This document shows positions 33,126 through 42,381 of a DNA stretch of 64,000 bases, piece by piece. Under the pieces are notes generated by a model. It did not search any database, was not told the DNA's origin, and saw only the letters and a list, made by a program, of their open reading frames with translations. Numbering within the stretch: position 1 is the first letter of the stretch; each line of letters begins with the position of its first letter. The stretch is from the NCBI RefSeq assembly GCF_004793545.1, contig NZ_SRYA01000012.1, forward strand, positions 47,849-111,848, written 5' to 3'. The translations under genes were made by a program, and so were the position numbers. Origin of the DNA: Petralouisia muris (lineage in GTDB: Bacteria > Bacillota > Clostridia > Lachnospirales > Lachnospiraceae).

Positions 33126-36100
33126 CTACAAAATGCCGAATTCTTCCCGTGCCAGCCCGTCCAACCGTCCATAAGTCTCCAGCCGTTCCATCAATGTTAT
33201 CTCATCCTCCATCTGCCGGCTCACCATCATATCATTAATCAGATCATAACGGCTTCCTTCCGCATGGGTGCAAAGCTCCTGATTCTGCATCTGGCCGCTT
33301 TCCGTTACCATCCATTTCCCATCTTTTTCCTCTTTGATATAATAGGGAATCTTTTCTCCGTAAAATACAAGAAAATCCTTGACAAAAAGGCCGTCATACA
33401 TTTCCGGCATATCCAGCTCCACATACTCGGAGCATCCCGCCGGAAGGTAACTTAAGATTACTTTCCGGCCAGGGCTTGTGCGGTATTCCAGAAATACTTT
33501 ATCATGATACAGGTATTTGCCTGCAAAGCTTTCCGACAGAGACTTATAAAATCCATAATACTTCCCCCGGGAAATAAATTCATCCAATATCTTTTCCGCC
33601 CAGATGTTTTCCTCCTCTGTAATGGTTCTGTCAGAAGCGCACCATTTTAAAAATCCCAGCTTGCATACTTCATTCATCTCCACGCCCTCTTTCATCAGTC
33701 TGTATATTTTTTCAAATACATAATCTGATACCACCGCATCTTTTGCCACAAACTGACAGGAGATCCAGGACAAACAGGCCAGTATCACCAGTTCCCTGCC
33801 CATATTCTCCCCATAACTCTCAAAAATTCTTTCAATATTTCCCGAAAATTCTTCTGTATACAAAAACTGTATCAGGCAGCGTTCCTCCAGTTCATAGGCG
33901 TCCAGCTCAAAATCACAGGCAGCCTGCCACAATTTCATCATTTCTTCCAGGTTTCCGTAGAAAAAGCGGCACATATAATTCAAAATCCGCTCATTGTACT
34001 TGCCTCGCAGAAACACACTCCGGCACAGTCCCAGCAAAAATTCATCCGGTCCTTCCTCCGTATCCAGCTCCTCCATACGATGGCTGATCACATGGACCAG
34101 CTTCGGCGCAGAAATATTTTCACTTCCATAAGACAGCAGCAGCTCGTAAGCCCGCCGGTAATGGCGTCTTGCCACCAGAAGTTCCATAATTCGCTCTCTG
34201 GCGCGCTTCTGCATCCCCTCAAAAGATACGGACAGCAAAAATTCATCCAGGGCTTCACCGGTATAATTATAATAAAAATAGGCAATCATCTGGGGCCTTA
34301 ATTCTTCCTGGTACTCATTGCTGACTGCTTCTGATTCCATCAGCATCTGCAGATTCGGCAAATCCTCCGGCACATAGGTCTGCCATATTTTTTTGCCATC
34401 AAAATATTTCAACAAATACGGCAGCTTCTCTTTCGCCGCGTTCTTTCCCTTGTCCATAAATTTCTCGCTGTCCATCAGAGGAACCACAGATAATTCTTCC
34501 TGGGGCAGATAACGGTTTCCTCTGGAATCCTCCAGCAAAATCTGATACGAACTGCTGTAGAGATTCACATAACCAATTCCATGGTTTAGGGGAATCCTCT
34601 GCTCCTGTTTCAGCGGATGCTGACGCACCACAAGCTGCCTTGCCTTGGCATCCCTGCAGGTAACCTGATGAGTAAAAAGTATTTTTGACAAATGTCCCGC
34701 TATCTCGTCCGTTATCAGCTCCGGCGTCAACACTTCCCGATACACCACAGACATATCCTCATCGATCCTTCCTGCCTGAAGCTGCTTGATTGCAAATATT
34801 TCCATATTTTTCCGATAATGCTGATAATTGCTCTTCCAGGAAGATTTATGTTCAATCATGGCCCGGTACAGCATAGCCTGGGGACGGCAGGCAAGGCTGC
34901 TGTGGTACTGAAAATAAATCACAACTGCCTTGGGCATTTTGGCCAGCTGTTTTTTCCCTGCCGACAGCATCCACGCCTCATAGATTCCGGCAATGCGAAG
35001 CTCCTCTCCAATGCCCAGATGGTACCATTTCCAATAATCCTTTCCATAGCAATTCCATTTCATGCAATAGCTGCAAATCGCCTGAAGCATTTCCTTTTCC
35101 GGAAATACGTCGTAACAGGCGCATAAAATCCGATACCAGATGGGATCAAAGTTCTCAATCTCTTTCACAATCTGGCAGACCTGCTCTGCCATTCCCCTGG
35201 TAACGGCATGACGCCTGGCTGCCCAGTAGAGAATATTCCGCTCAAACAAATCCGCCCGGTACATCAGAAAAGGTTCTTTCTCTACAATCCGGTAAGCTTC
35301 CAGATAAAGAACAGGGCTTTCCCCTGCCGACGCTATCTGCCTGGCAATGATTTCCAGCTTCCTTCCCTTACTGTAATTCAGTTCTTCATCCAAAAACAGC
35401 AGCATCCACAGAAGCATGTTGTTTTCCTGGTGTTTATGATATATTTTGCGTATTTTTCCCGTTATTTTGTTGACATACACCGGCTCCGGCTCACGCAGGC
35501 TGCACAGATACAGATAATACGCATACAGCGGCGACTCTTTGTCTACGTTGTGCTTGGGAAAAGCGTCCAGCGCCCACTCTCCCTCCTGCCGCTGTTTATT
35601 TACCAGAAATGCCTGGGCTCTGGCCAGCAGATACCAGAGATTTCCCGGATCTAACTGGTTCAGTTCTTCTAATTTCTTAACCGTCAGTTTCGTCCAAACC
35701 CCTGTTACCATTTTGCGCAGTCCGAAATCAAGATAGAGATTCATCAATTCCACCTGTTTTTTGCGAATTGCAAGCTTTGGCCGTTCCCTCTCTGGATTTC
35801 CCTGGGAAACGCTGATTTCCACCTGCTCTGTCTGAAAAGGCGCCTTAAGGGTAATCCTGCCGTAATTCATTCCTGCATGAAGATGCTCTGCCGCAATCAT
35901 GTACTCTGCCGCTCCGTAGCTTCCCACAAAATCCTCCGTGGTAATCACTTTTTTCACAGGGCAGAGCCATTCGGCGTCGCTGCTGATTTCAATGGCAAGG
36001 TATCCCCACTCTTCTTTTTTCAAAGTGATATGCTGCTTGATGGTTTCATTCAGTCTGTAAAATTCTCTCTGGGCTTCCTCAATCCGAAAACTCACCCGCT

Positions 36101-36665
36101 TCTTCTTCCTGGCGGCAATCAGAAATTCTTCTACCTGGGCCATGGTGCATGGCTTGCGTTTCAGCATCCGGTACAGCAGCCGTTCCTCCGTCTCCTGAGG
36201 TTTAAAAATATGGATAAATTCCGGCAATCCAAATATCCTGACCGCTTCCTCATAAGAATTCTGAGCCAGATTGGCAAAATCAAAAATGCTCTTTATTTTC
36301 CCCACAGAGCTGTTCACATAATTCCTGGAAACTGACACAGAAAAAGGAAGGTCATATTCTCCCTGATTACTGATAATATGAAAATTTCCTTTCTGGGAAT
36401 CTCCTTCTGAGAGGCCTTCACTGTGAAATACAAATCTCTGTATAATATTTTCTCCCTGAAACTTCGGATTGGAACACTCCATCCTGGGGCTGGAAGAACA
36501 GACGAGCCCCTGAACCATCATATCACCGGCGCTTTCTATCCTGAATTCCCCGGTATAATCTGTTCCCTCTACCACTTCCAGCTCCAGCTTTTCCACGGAA
36601 AACTGAAGGATGGAAGAATTGCTTATGCATATTCCTGCTGCCAGTTCCTCTAATTTCTTCTGCAA
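33126..36665 (-). CDS. DUF5717 family giant protein
   Basis: 1179 residues. The first 300 residues contain two beta-sandwich-like domains (SVEKLELEVVEGTDYTGEFR; later WGYLAIEISSDAEWLCPVKK). The remainder is long and helical, with repeat-like, TPR-type segments. No signal peptide or membrane span. It begins with TTG (36665), with AGGTG a few bases upstream and no nearby in-frame ATG. First gene of the five-gene set; an assembly or client-binding role beside the Hsp70-like protein is inferred. Confidence 0.75.
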   Translation of the reverse strand: MQKKLEELAAGICISNSSILQFSVEKLELEVVEGTDYTGEFRIESAGDMMVQGLVCSSSPRMECSNPKFQGENIIQRFVFHSEGLSEGDSQKGNFHIISNQGEYDLPFSVSVSRNYVNSSVGKIKSIFDFANLAQNSYEEAVRIFGLPEFIHIFKPQETEERLLYRMLKRKPCTMAQVEEFLIAARKKKRVSFRIEEAQREFYRLNETIKQHITLKKEEWGYLAIEISSDAEWLCPVKKVITTEDFVGSYGAAEYMIAAEHLHAGMNYGRITLKAPFQTEQVEISVSQGNPERERPKLAIRKKQVELMNLYLDFGLRKMVTGVWTKLTVKKLEELNQLDPGNLWYLLARAQAFLVNKQRQEGEWALDAFPKHNVDKESPLYAYYLYLCSLREPEPVYVNKITGKIRKIYHKHQENNMLLWMLLFLDEELNYSKGRKLEIIARQIASAGESPVLYLEAYRIVEKEPFLMYRADLFERNILYWAARRHAVTRGMAEQVCQIVKEIENFDPIWYRILCACYDVFPEKEMLQAICSYCMKWNCYGKDYWKWYHLGIGEELRIAGIYEAWMLSAGKKQLAKMPKAVVIYFQYHSSLACRPQAMLYRAMIEHKSSWKSNYQHYRKNMEIFAIKQLQAGRIDEDMSVVYREVLTPELITDEIAGHLSKILFTHQVTCRDAKARQLVVRQHPLKQEQRIPLNHGIGYVNLYSSSYQILLEDSRGNRYLPQEELSVVPLMDSEKFMDKGKNAAKEKLPYLLKYFDGKKIWQTYVPEDLPNLQMLMESEAVSNEYQEELRPQMIAYFYYNYTGEALDEFLLSVSFEGMQKRARERIMELLVARRHYRRAYELLLSYGSENISAPKLVHVISHRMEELDTEEGPDEFLLGLCRSVFLRGKYNERILNYMCRFFYGNLEEMMKLWQAACDFELDAYELEERCLIQFLYTEEFSGNIERIFESYGENMGRELVILACLSWISCQFVAKDAVVSDYVFEKIYRLMKEGVEMNEVCKLGFLKWCASDRTITEEENIWAEKILDEFISRGKYYGFYKSLSESFAGKYLYHDKVFLEYRTSPGRKVILSYLPAGCSEYVELDMPEMYDGLFVKDFLVFYGEKIPYYIKEEKDGKWMVTESGQMQNQELCTHAEGSRYDLINDMMVSRQMEDEITLMERLETYGRLDGLAREEFGIL

Positions 36666-36684
36666 ATCGTCACCTGCTTTGTAG

Positions 36685-36712
36685 TTGCTTTTTTATCAAG
36701 ATCCGTTATAAT
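36685..36712 (+). promoter_or_regulatory. Promoter of the aminotransferase-rqcH unit
   Basis: TTGCTT (36685-36690), 16 bp, TATAAT (36707-36712), 57 bp before the start codon at 36769. Confidence 0.6.
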
Positions 36713-36768
36713 GTATTATTGATTATAAACCATTCAAACATTTGTGTAAATATTTTTGGAGGAAATTT

Positions 36769-37857
36769 ATGTTACAGCACAAAGACCATTTTCACGGAAG
36801 TGATTTAGAAAAAATTGAACAGATTTACGGAATCAGAAAAGAAGAGATTACAAGCTTCAGCGCCAATGTCAATCCCCTGGGCATCTCTTTTCTGCTTCGG
36901 GAAACCCTGGCAAAGCACATCGACGCCATCAGTTCTTATCCGGATCGGGAATACCTTTCCCTGCGAAAATGCATTGCAGATTATGTGGATACCGACTACG
37001 AAAATATTATTATGGGAAACGGCTCCACAGAGCTGATTTCGCTTTTTATCCAAATAGAGCATCCTGCAAAAGCGCTGATCATCGGCCCTACCTATTCTGA
37101 ATATGAACGGGAAATCGCATTAGGGGGAGGAACCTGCCTCTACTATCCACTGCAGGAAGCTCTGAACTTTGTTCTGGATGTGGATCATTTTACAAAACAG
37201 TTAAATGAGAGCATTGATCTGCTGGTCATCTGCAATCCCAATAACCCCACCTCCGGCGCCATTTCCCGGAAAACAATGAGAAGGATTCTGGATGTATGCA
37301 AGCAGAATGATATTTTTGTAATGGTAGATGAAACTTACGTGGAATTTGCAGACAATTATAAAGAAATTACCTCCGTTCCCCTGACTGCCTTTTACAATAA
37401 CATTGTAATCCTTCGGGGAACCTCCAAGTTTTTTGCAGCTCCGGGACTGAGACTGGGCTATGCCGTCACCGGAAACCGGGATTTTGTCAAATCCATCAAT
37501 GCCAGGAAAAATCCCTGGACCATCAATTCTCTGGCGGTTATTGCAGGGGAAATTATGTTCCGGGACACTGCATACATTGCCAGAACCAGAAACCTGATTT
37601 CCGAAGAACGCACGCGGATGTACCAATTGTTTTCCCAGGACAGCCGCTTTAAGACATACCCGCCCAGCGGCAATTTTATGCTGGTGCGCCTTCTGTCTGA
37701 GGACATGACCTCCGGGGAGCTGTTTGAGCGGGCTATCCGGGAAAAAATGATGATCCGGGACTGCTCCACCTTCCCATTTCTGGATCATAAATATATCAGG
37801 TTCTGCTTTATGACCCGGGAATTGAATGACAGGCTGGCGGAATGCATTATGAAATAA
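36769..37857 (+). CDS. Class I/II PLP-dependent aminotransferase (HisC/CobD-like)
   Basis: 362 residues. The PLP lysine is in RGTSKFFAAPGLRLGYA near residue 225. VICNPNNPTSG and MVDETYVEF are the expected Asn and Asp/Tyr cofactor contacts. The N-terminus (FSANVNPLG, then SYPDREYLSLR) resembles L-threonine-O-3-phosphate decarboxylase (CobD) and histidinol-phosphate aminotransferase. No cobalamin or his genes are near, so the substrate is open. GGAGGAAATTT precedes the ATG. Confidence 0.8.
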   Translation: MLQHKDHFHGSDLEKIEQIYGIRKEEITSFSANVNPLGISFLLRETLAKHIDAISSYPDREYLSLRKCIADYVDTDYENIIMGNGSTELISLFIQIEHPAKALIIGPTYSEYEREIALGGGTCLYYPLQEALNFVLDVDHFTKQLNESIDLLVICNPNNPTSGAISRKTMRRILDVCKQNDIFVMVDETYVEFADNYKEITSVPLTAFYNNIVILRGTSKFFAAPGLRLGYAVTGNRDFVKSINARKNPWTINSLAVIAGEIMFRDTAYIARTRNLISEERTRMYQLFSQDSRFKTYPPSGNFMLVRLLSEDMTSGELFERAIREKMMIRDCSTFPFLDHKYIRFCFMTRELNDRLAECIMK

Positions 37858-37884
37858 GCCTAAGAATTGAAAAGGAGAACAACC

Positions 37885-39624
37885 ATGGCATTTGACGGAA
37901 TCGTAATCGCAAATTTAGTACAAGAATTGAACGAAACAATAGCAAACGGCAGAATCAGCAAGATTGCACAGCCGGAAAATGACGAACTGCTGCTAACCAT
38001 CAAGGGCGCCAGCGGCCAAGTACGCCTGGTATTGTCAGCCAACGCTTCCCTTCCGCTGATTTATCTGACAAAAACCAACAAGCCCAGTCCCCTGACGGCG
38101 CCTAATTTCTGCATGCTGCTTCGCAAGCACATTGCAAATGGAAAAATCATCGGCATTTCTCAGCCTCATATGGAACGCATTATCAATTTTGAAATTGAAC
38201 ATCTGAACGATCTGGGAGATCTTTGCCGCAAACAGCTCATTGTGGAAATTATGGGAAAGCACAGCAACATTATTTTCTGCGATGATGAAAACAAAATCAT
38301 AGACAGCATCAAGCATGTTTCCGCCCAAGTCAGCTCCGTTCGGGAGGTACTGCCCGGCAGGACTTACTTTATCCCGGAAACTCAGGAAAAATCCAACCCG
38401 CTTACGGCAGAGAAAGAATCCTTTCTGGCAAATCTTTCCCGCAGCTCCCTTCCTGTGCAGAAAGCTATTTACACTGCTTTCACAGGAATCAGCCCGGTAA
38501 TCGCAAAGGAGCTGTGTTTTCGGGCCGCCATTGAAGAAACACAGACTGCGTCCGATTTGACAGAAGAAGAAAAGCTCCGGCTCTTCCAGCAGTTTTCTGC
38601 CCTGGCGGAAGACATCAAAGCAGGAAACTTCACGCCGAATATTGTCAGAAACGGCAAAGAACCTATGGATTTTTCAGCGGCAGAGCTAACGCAGTTTAGG
38701 GATTTTACCATGGAACCCTGTGATTCTATTTCTGAAGTTTTAGAAACCTTCTACGCCACCAAAAATGTTTACACCAGAATCCGGCAGAAATCCGCTGATC
38801 TGCGCAGAATTGTCACTACTGCGCTGGAGCGCAGCAGGAAAAAATATGATTTACAGAAGAAACAGTTAAAAGACACAGAAAAACGGGAAAAATACAAAGT
38901 ATACGGGGAACTGATCCACACCTATGGTTACGGCCTTGAAGAAAACGCCAAAAATCTGGAAGCCTTCAACTATTATACCAATGAGACCATTTCCATTCCT
39001 TTGGACCCCCAGCTTACGCCTCAGGAAAACGCCCTGAAATATTTTAAAAAATACAACAAGCTAAAGCGCACGTATGAAGCTATGACAGAACTGATTGAAG
39101 AGACGAAAGAAGAAATGCTGCATTTGGAGACCATCTCCACCTCTCTGGATATCGCCACATCAGAGGATGATCTGACCCAGATTAAGGAAGAGCTTATTCA
39201 GTACGGCTATATCAGAAAAAGACCCGCCGGCAAAAAAGAAAAAATCAAAAGCAGGCCCTTCCACTATCTCTCCTCTGACGGCTACCATATGTATGTGGGC
39301 AAAAATAATTTCCAGAATGACGAACTTACTTTTAAATTCGCTGTGGGAAACGACTGGTGGTTTCACGCCAAGGGCATTCCCGGCTCCCATGTAGTTGTGA
39401 AAACCAATGGGGACGAGCTGCCTGACCGCACCTTTGAGGAAGCCGGAAGGCTTGCTGCCTACTATTCCAAAGCCAGAGATAATGAAAAAGTGGAAATTGA
39501 CTATTTGGAAAAGAAAAACGTCAAAAAGCCAAACGGCAGTAAGCCCGGTTTCGTGATTTATTATACGAATTATTCTCTGGTTGCCTCTCCGGATCTTACA
39601 GATATCCAATTGATTGCGGAGTAA
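37885..39624 (+). CDS. rqcH: RqcH (Rqc2/NEMF homologue, NFACT protein)
   Basis: 579 residues. The N-terminal NFACT-N domain begins AFDGIVIANLVQEL, a coiled coil follows in the middle, and the C-terminal NFACT-R domain has the DNDELTFK-like run ending in NDWWFHAKGIPGSHVV. It binds stalled 50S-peptidyl-tRNA and adds alanine tails in ribosome quality control; older names are FbpA or fibronectin-binding protein. AAAGGAG precedes the ATG at 37885. It is 27 bp behind the aminotransferase gene. Confidence 0.9.
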   Translation: MAFDGIVIANLVQELNETIANGRISKIAQPENDELLLTIKGASGQVRLVLSANASLPLIYLTKTNKPSPLTAPNFCMLLRKHIANGKIIGISQPHMERIINFEIEHLNDLGDLCRKQLIVEIMGKHSNIIFCDDENKIIDSIKHVSAQVSSVREVLPGRTYFIPETQEKSNPLTAEKESFLANLSRSSLPVQKAIYTAFTGISPVIAKELCFRAAIEETQTASDLTEEEKLRLFQQFSALAEDIKAGNFTPNIVRNGKEPMDFSAAELTQFRDFTMEPCDSISEVLETFYATKNVYTRIRQKSADLRRIVTTALERSRKKYDLQKKQLKDTEKREKYKVYGELIHTYGYGLEENAKNLEAFNYYTNETISIPLDPQLTPQENALKYFKKYNKLKRTYEAMTELIEETKEEMLHLETISTSLDIATSEDDLTQIKEELIQYGYIRKRPAGKKEKIKSRPFHYLSSDGYHMYVGKNNFQNDELTFKFAVGNDWWFHAKGIPGSHVVVKTNGDELPDRTFEEAGRLAAYYSKARDNEKVEIDYLEKKNVKKPNGSKPGFVIYYTNYSLVASPDLTDIQLIAE

Positions 39625-39784
39625 CTGAACCTTTCCCTTGAAATGGAATTTTTTTCACAAACCGGAAAGAACTGCATGTCTAATCCTGAATTCGGTGCAT
39701 ATACTATAGGTGTAACAAATCAGTTACAAACTATTTACTGTATGAAACTCATACAGCATGCAAAAGACAACAGGAGGTAACGAT

Positions 39785-39988
39785 ATGTCTAATTCATCTA
39801 ACAAAGCGGTAGTACCGGAAGCAAAAAGTGCATTGGATAAGTTCAAATTTGAAGTTGCAAACGAAATTGGCGTGCCTTTAAAAGACGGTTATAACGGAGA
39901 TTTAACCTCCAGACAGAATGGTTCTGTCGGCGGTTATATGGTGAAGAAAATGATCGAAGCCCAGGAGAGACAGATGTCCGGTAAATAA
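39785..39988 (+). CDS. Small acid-soluble spore protein, alpha/beta type
   Basis: 67 residues with the family's two DNA-binding helices: KFKFEVANEIGVPLKDGYNG, and then TSRQNGSVGGYMVKKMIE. The GPR protease site (here KFEVANE) is present. It coats spore DNA and protects it from UV damage. AGGAGGT precedes the ATG. The upstream CATATACTA (39698-39706), with GCATG 19 bp before it, could be a sigma-G-type promoter. Confidence 0.92.
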   Translation: MSNSSNKAVVPEAKSALDKFKFEVANEIGVPLKDGYNGDLTSRQNGSVGGYMVKKMIEAQERQMSGK

Positions 39989-40025
39989 CAGAACCGGGCG
40001 GATACAAAAGCAAATCAAAGTAAAG

Positions 40026-40058
40026 CAGGAGACGCTGTATTTGGCGCCTCCTGTTTTG
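40026..40058 (+). terminator. Terminator between the SASP and recG genes
   Basis: CAGGAG (40026-40031) with CTCCTG (40048-40053), the stem extended by GC pairs, then TTTTGCTTTG. Confidence 0.7.
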
Positions 40059-40070
40059 CTTTGATTTCCG

Positions 40071-42314
40071 CTACAAGTTCACTGTCTCCATTTGATGATT
40101 CATATAGTTCTGTATCTGTTTTCGCAGACTCTCATGTTCCGGCGCTTCCAATTTCCGGTCTTCCTTCAGAAGCAGCGAAGCCTCCTGGGAAGCCAATTTT
40201 AACAAATCCGCATTCTGATAAATATCCCCAAGCCGAAACTCCAACAGGCCGCTCTGACGAATGCCGAAAAAATCTCCCGGCCCCCGAAGCTTCAAATCCT
40301 CCCCGGCAATAAAGAATCCATCATTGGATTTGTTTAAGATTTCCAGACGCTTTTTGGCCTTACCGGAATCAGTGGTATTAATCATAATGCAATAAGACTG
40401 GCTGTCTCCTCTGCCCACACGTCCCCTGAGCTGATGAAGCTGGGCCAGTCCGAACCGCTGAGCATCCTCAATCATCATAACTGTGGCATTGGGCACATTT
40501 ACCCCCACTTCAATGACCGTAGTGGATACCAGAACCTGAATCTCATTACGGGCAAATTGTTCCATAATCAGATTTTTACGCCCCGATTTCATCTTGCCGT
40601 GAAGAGTTTCCACCACAATTCCTTCCGGAAGCTGTTCTCTTAATCTGGCAGCATAATCCGTAACATTTTCCGCTTCCAGACCCTCGCTCTCTTCCACCAG
40701 CGGACAGACCACATAAATCTGATGCCCAAGGGCAAGCTCCCTCCTTAAAAAATCATAGGAGGTTTTCCTGGACTCTCTGCCCACCACGCAGCTTTTCACC
40801 GGAAGCCTTTTGGCAGGCACCTCATCAATGACAGAAATATCCAAATCTCCATACAAGATAATAGCAAGGGTTCTGGGAATAGGGGTTGCACTCATCACTA
40901 AAACGTGGGGCTGGGCTCCCTTTAAAAAAAGCGTCTCTCTCTGCTTCACCCCAAACCGGTGCTGCTCGTCTGTAATCACCAGCGCAAGATTGTCATATAG
41001 AGCCCTCTCCTGTATCAATGCATGGGTGCCAAGCACCATAGCATTGGGATAAAGCTGCATCCTTTCATAGGCTCTTCTTTTCTCCTTCTGGGTTAAGGAA
41101 CCGGTTAAAAGAACAATGGGAACCTGCAGTCCGTGAGCCTCCAACAGCGATGAAAAAGTCTGGTAATGCTGTACAGCCAATACTTCGGTAGGAGCCATCA
41201 TTGCCGACTGATATCCGGACTGAGCCGCATCCAGCATAGCTAAAAAGGCAATAATGGTTTTACCGGAACCCACATCCCCCTGAACCAGACGCTGCATCAC
41301 CTTTTTGCCCCGTAAATCCTCCCGGATTTCCAAAAGCGTACGCTTCTGAGCATTTGTCAGCTGATAAGGAAGATGATTCATCACCTGATCCGCCCAGAGC
41401 AGGTGTCCTGTGTCCTGCTTCAAAACATCACCATTCTCTTTTATTGGTTCATTTTCAAAAATTCCCTGATCCACTTTCAAAGGAAGAAAGGAAAAGCGGT
41501 TCAAAACTTCCTCCATCTGCTCCTTCTGCATTCCCGCAGAAAGAATAAACTGAAAAAATTCATCAAAAATCAGACGCTTTCTGGCCTGCGTAAGGGCCTC
41601 TTCACTTTTCGGAAAATGGATATTTTCTAATGCAAAGTTATATTCCGCCAGGCAGCACCGGACTCTGATATCCTCCGGCAGATAGTCTCTGGACAAATCC
41701 AACTCCTCCAGAACCTTTTTGATGGTCTGGGAAAGCTTATTTTTCCCCAGCCCTGCGGTCAGGGCATAGCAGGGCCACAGACATTCCTGCATAGATTCAT
41801 ATTTTTCCGGCTGAAAAATCTGAGGCTGTTCCATATGAAAGATCTTCCCTTTAAGGGTAACCTTCCCCAGAAATACGAACCACTCTCCTGGTTTTAAGGT
41901 ATTTTTCAGATAAGGCATGCGAAACCACACCAAATCTGCCTTCACCGCTCCCTCCTGCAAAGCCAGAGAAGTGATCTGCATATTGCGGCCTGCCCGCACA
42001 AAAGGAATCTTTTCCACTCTTGCCGCAATGGCTGCAGTAATTTCTCCCCTGATTCCGGGACTATCCTCTGGATTGAATTTTCCATCCGGAGAGATATGAG
42101 CCTTTAAGCCGTCTCTCTCTCCTTCTGCAATTTTTCCAGTTCCATTCATAAGCTCCGGCAATTCTGCCAAGGGCGTAATCGGCGGCAGCCTGTCATAATC
42201 TCTGGGATAATGAAGGAGTATATCACCGATGGTGTATACTCCCAAATTGTGAAATAACTGTTCTGTTTTTGCGCCAATGCCCTTCAGTTCTCCGATTCCG
42301 GATGATTGCTCCAT
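40071..42314 (-). CDS. recG: ATP-dependent DNA helicase RecG
   Basis: 747 residues. The N-terminal wedge/OB domain includes YPRDYDRL. Helicase motifs are Walker A GDVGSGKT, DEQHRFG (motif II), MSATPIPRTL, and the TRG-type QLRGRVGRG. It remodels stalled forks and Holliday junctions. The start at 42314 has GGAAGGAG 8 bases upstream; the frame begins at 42338. It follows the asp23-DAK2 pair as in many Firmicutes. Confidence 0.94.
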   Translation of the reverse strand: MEQSSGIGELKGIGAKTEQLFHNLGVYTIGDILLHYPRDYDRLPPITPLAELPELMNGTGKIAEGERDGLKAHISPDGKFNPEDSPGIRGEITAAIAARVEKIPFVRAGRNMQITSLALQEGAVKADLVWFRMPYLKNTLKPGEWFVFLGKVTLKGKIFHMEQPQIFQPEKYESMQECLWPCYALTAGLGKNKLSQTIKKVLEELDLSRDYLPEDIRVRCCLAEYNFALENIHFPKSEEALTQARKRLIFDEFFQFILSAGMQKEQMEEVLNRFSFLPLKVDQGIFENEPIKENGDVLKQDTGHLLWADQVMNHLPYQLTNAQKRTLLEIREDLRGKKVMQRLVQGDVGSGKTIIAFLAMLDAAQSGYQSAMMAPTEVLAVQHYQTFSSLLEAHGLQVPIVLLTGSLTQKEKRRAYERMQLYPNAMVLGTHALIQERALYDNLALVITDEQHRFGVKQRETLFLKGAQPHVLVMSATPIPRTLAIILYGDLDISVIDEVPAKRLPVKSCVVGRESRKTSYDFLRRELALGHQIYVVCPLVEESEGLEAENVTDYAARLREQLPEGIVVETLHGKMKSGRKNLIMEQFARNEIQVLVSTTVIEVGVNVPNATVMMIEDAQRFGLAQLHQLRGRVGRGDSQSYCIMINTTDSGKAKKRLEILNKSNDGFFIAGEDLKLRGPGDFFGIRQSGLLEFRLGDIYQNADLLKLASQEASLLLKEDRKLEAPEHESLRKQIQNYMNHQMETVNL

Positions 42315-42381
42315 AAGGACTGCTCCTTCCCGTGTCATTGGGAACTGAACAGACGGTTCTGCACAGCCCCAGACAAAAACT

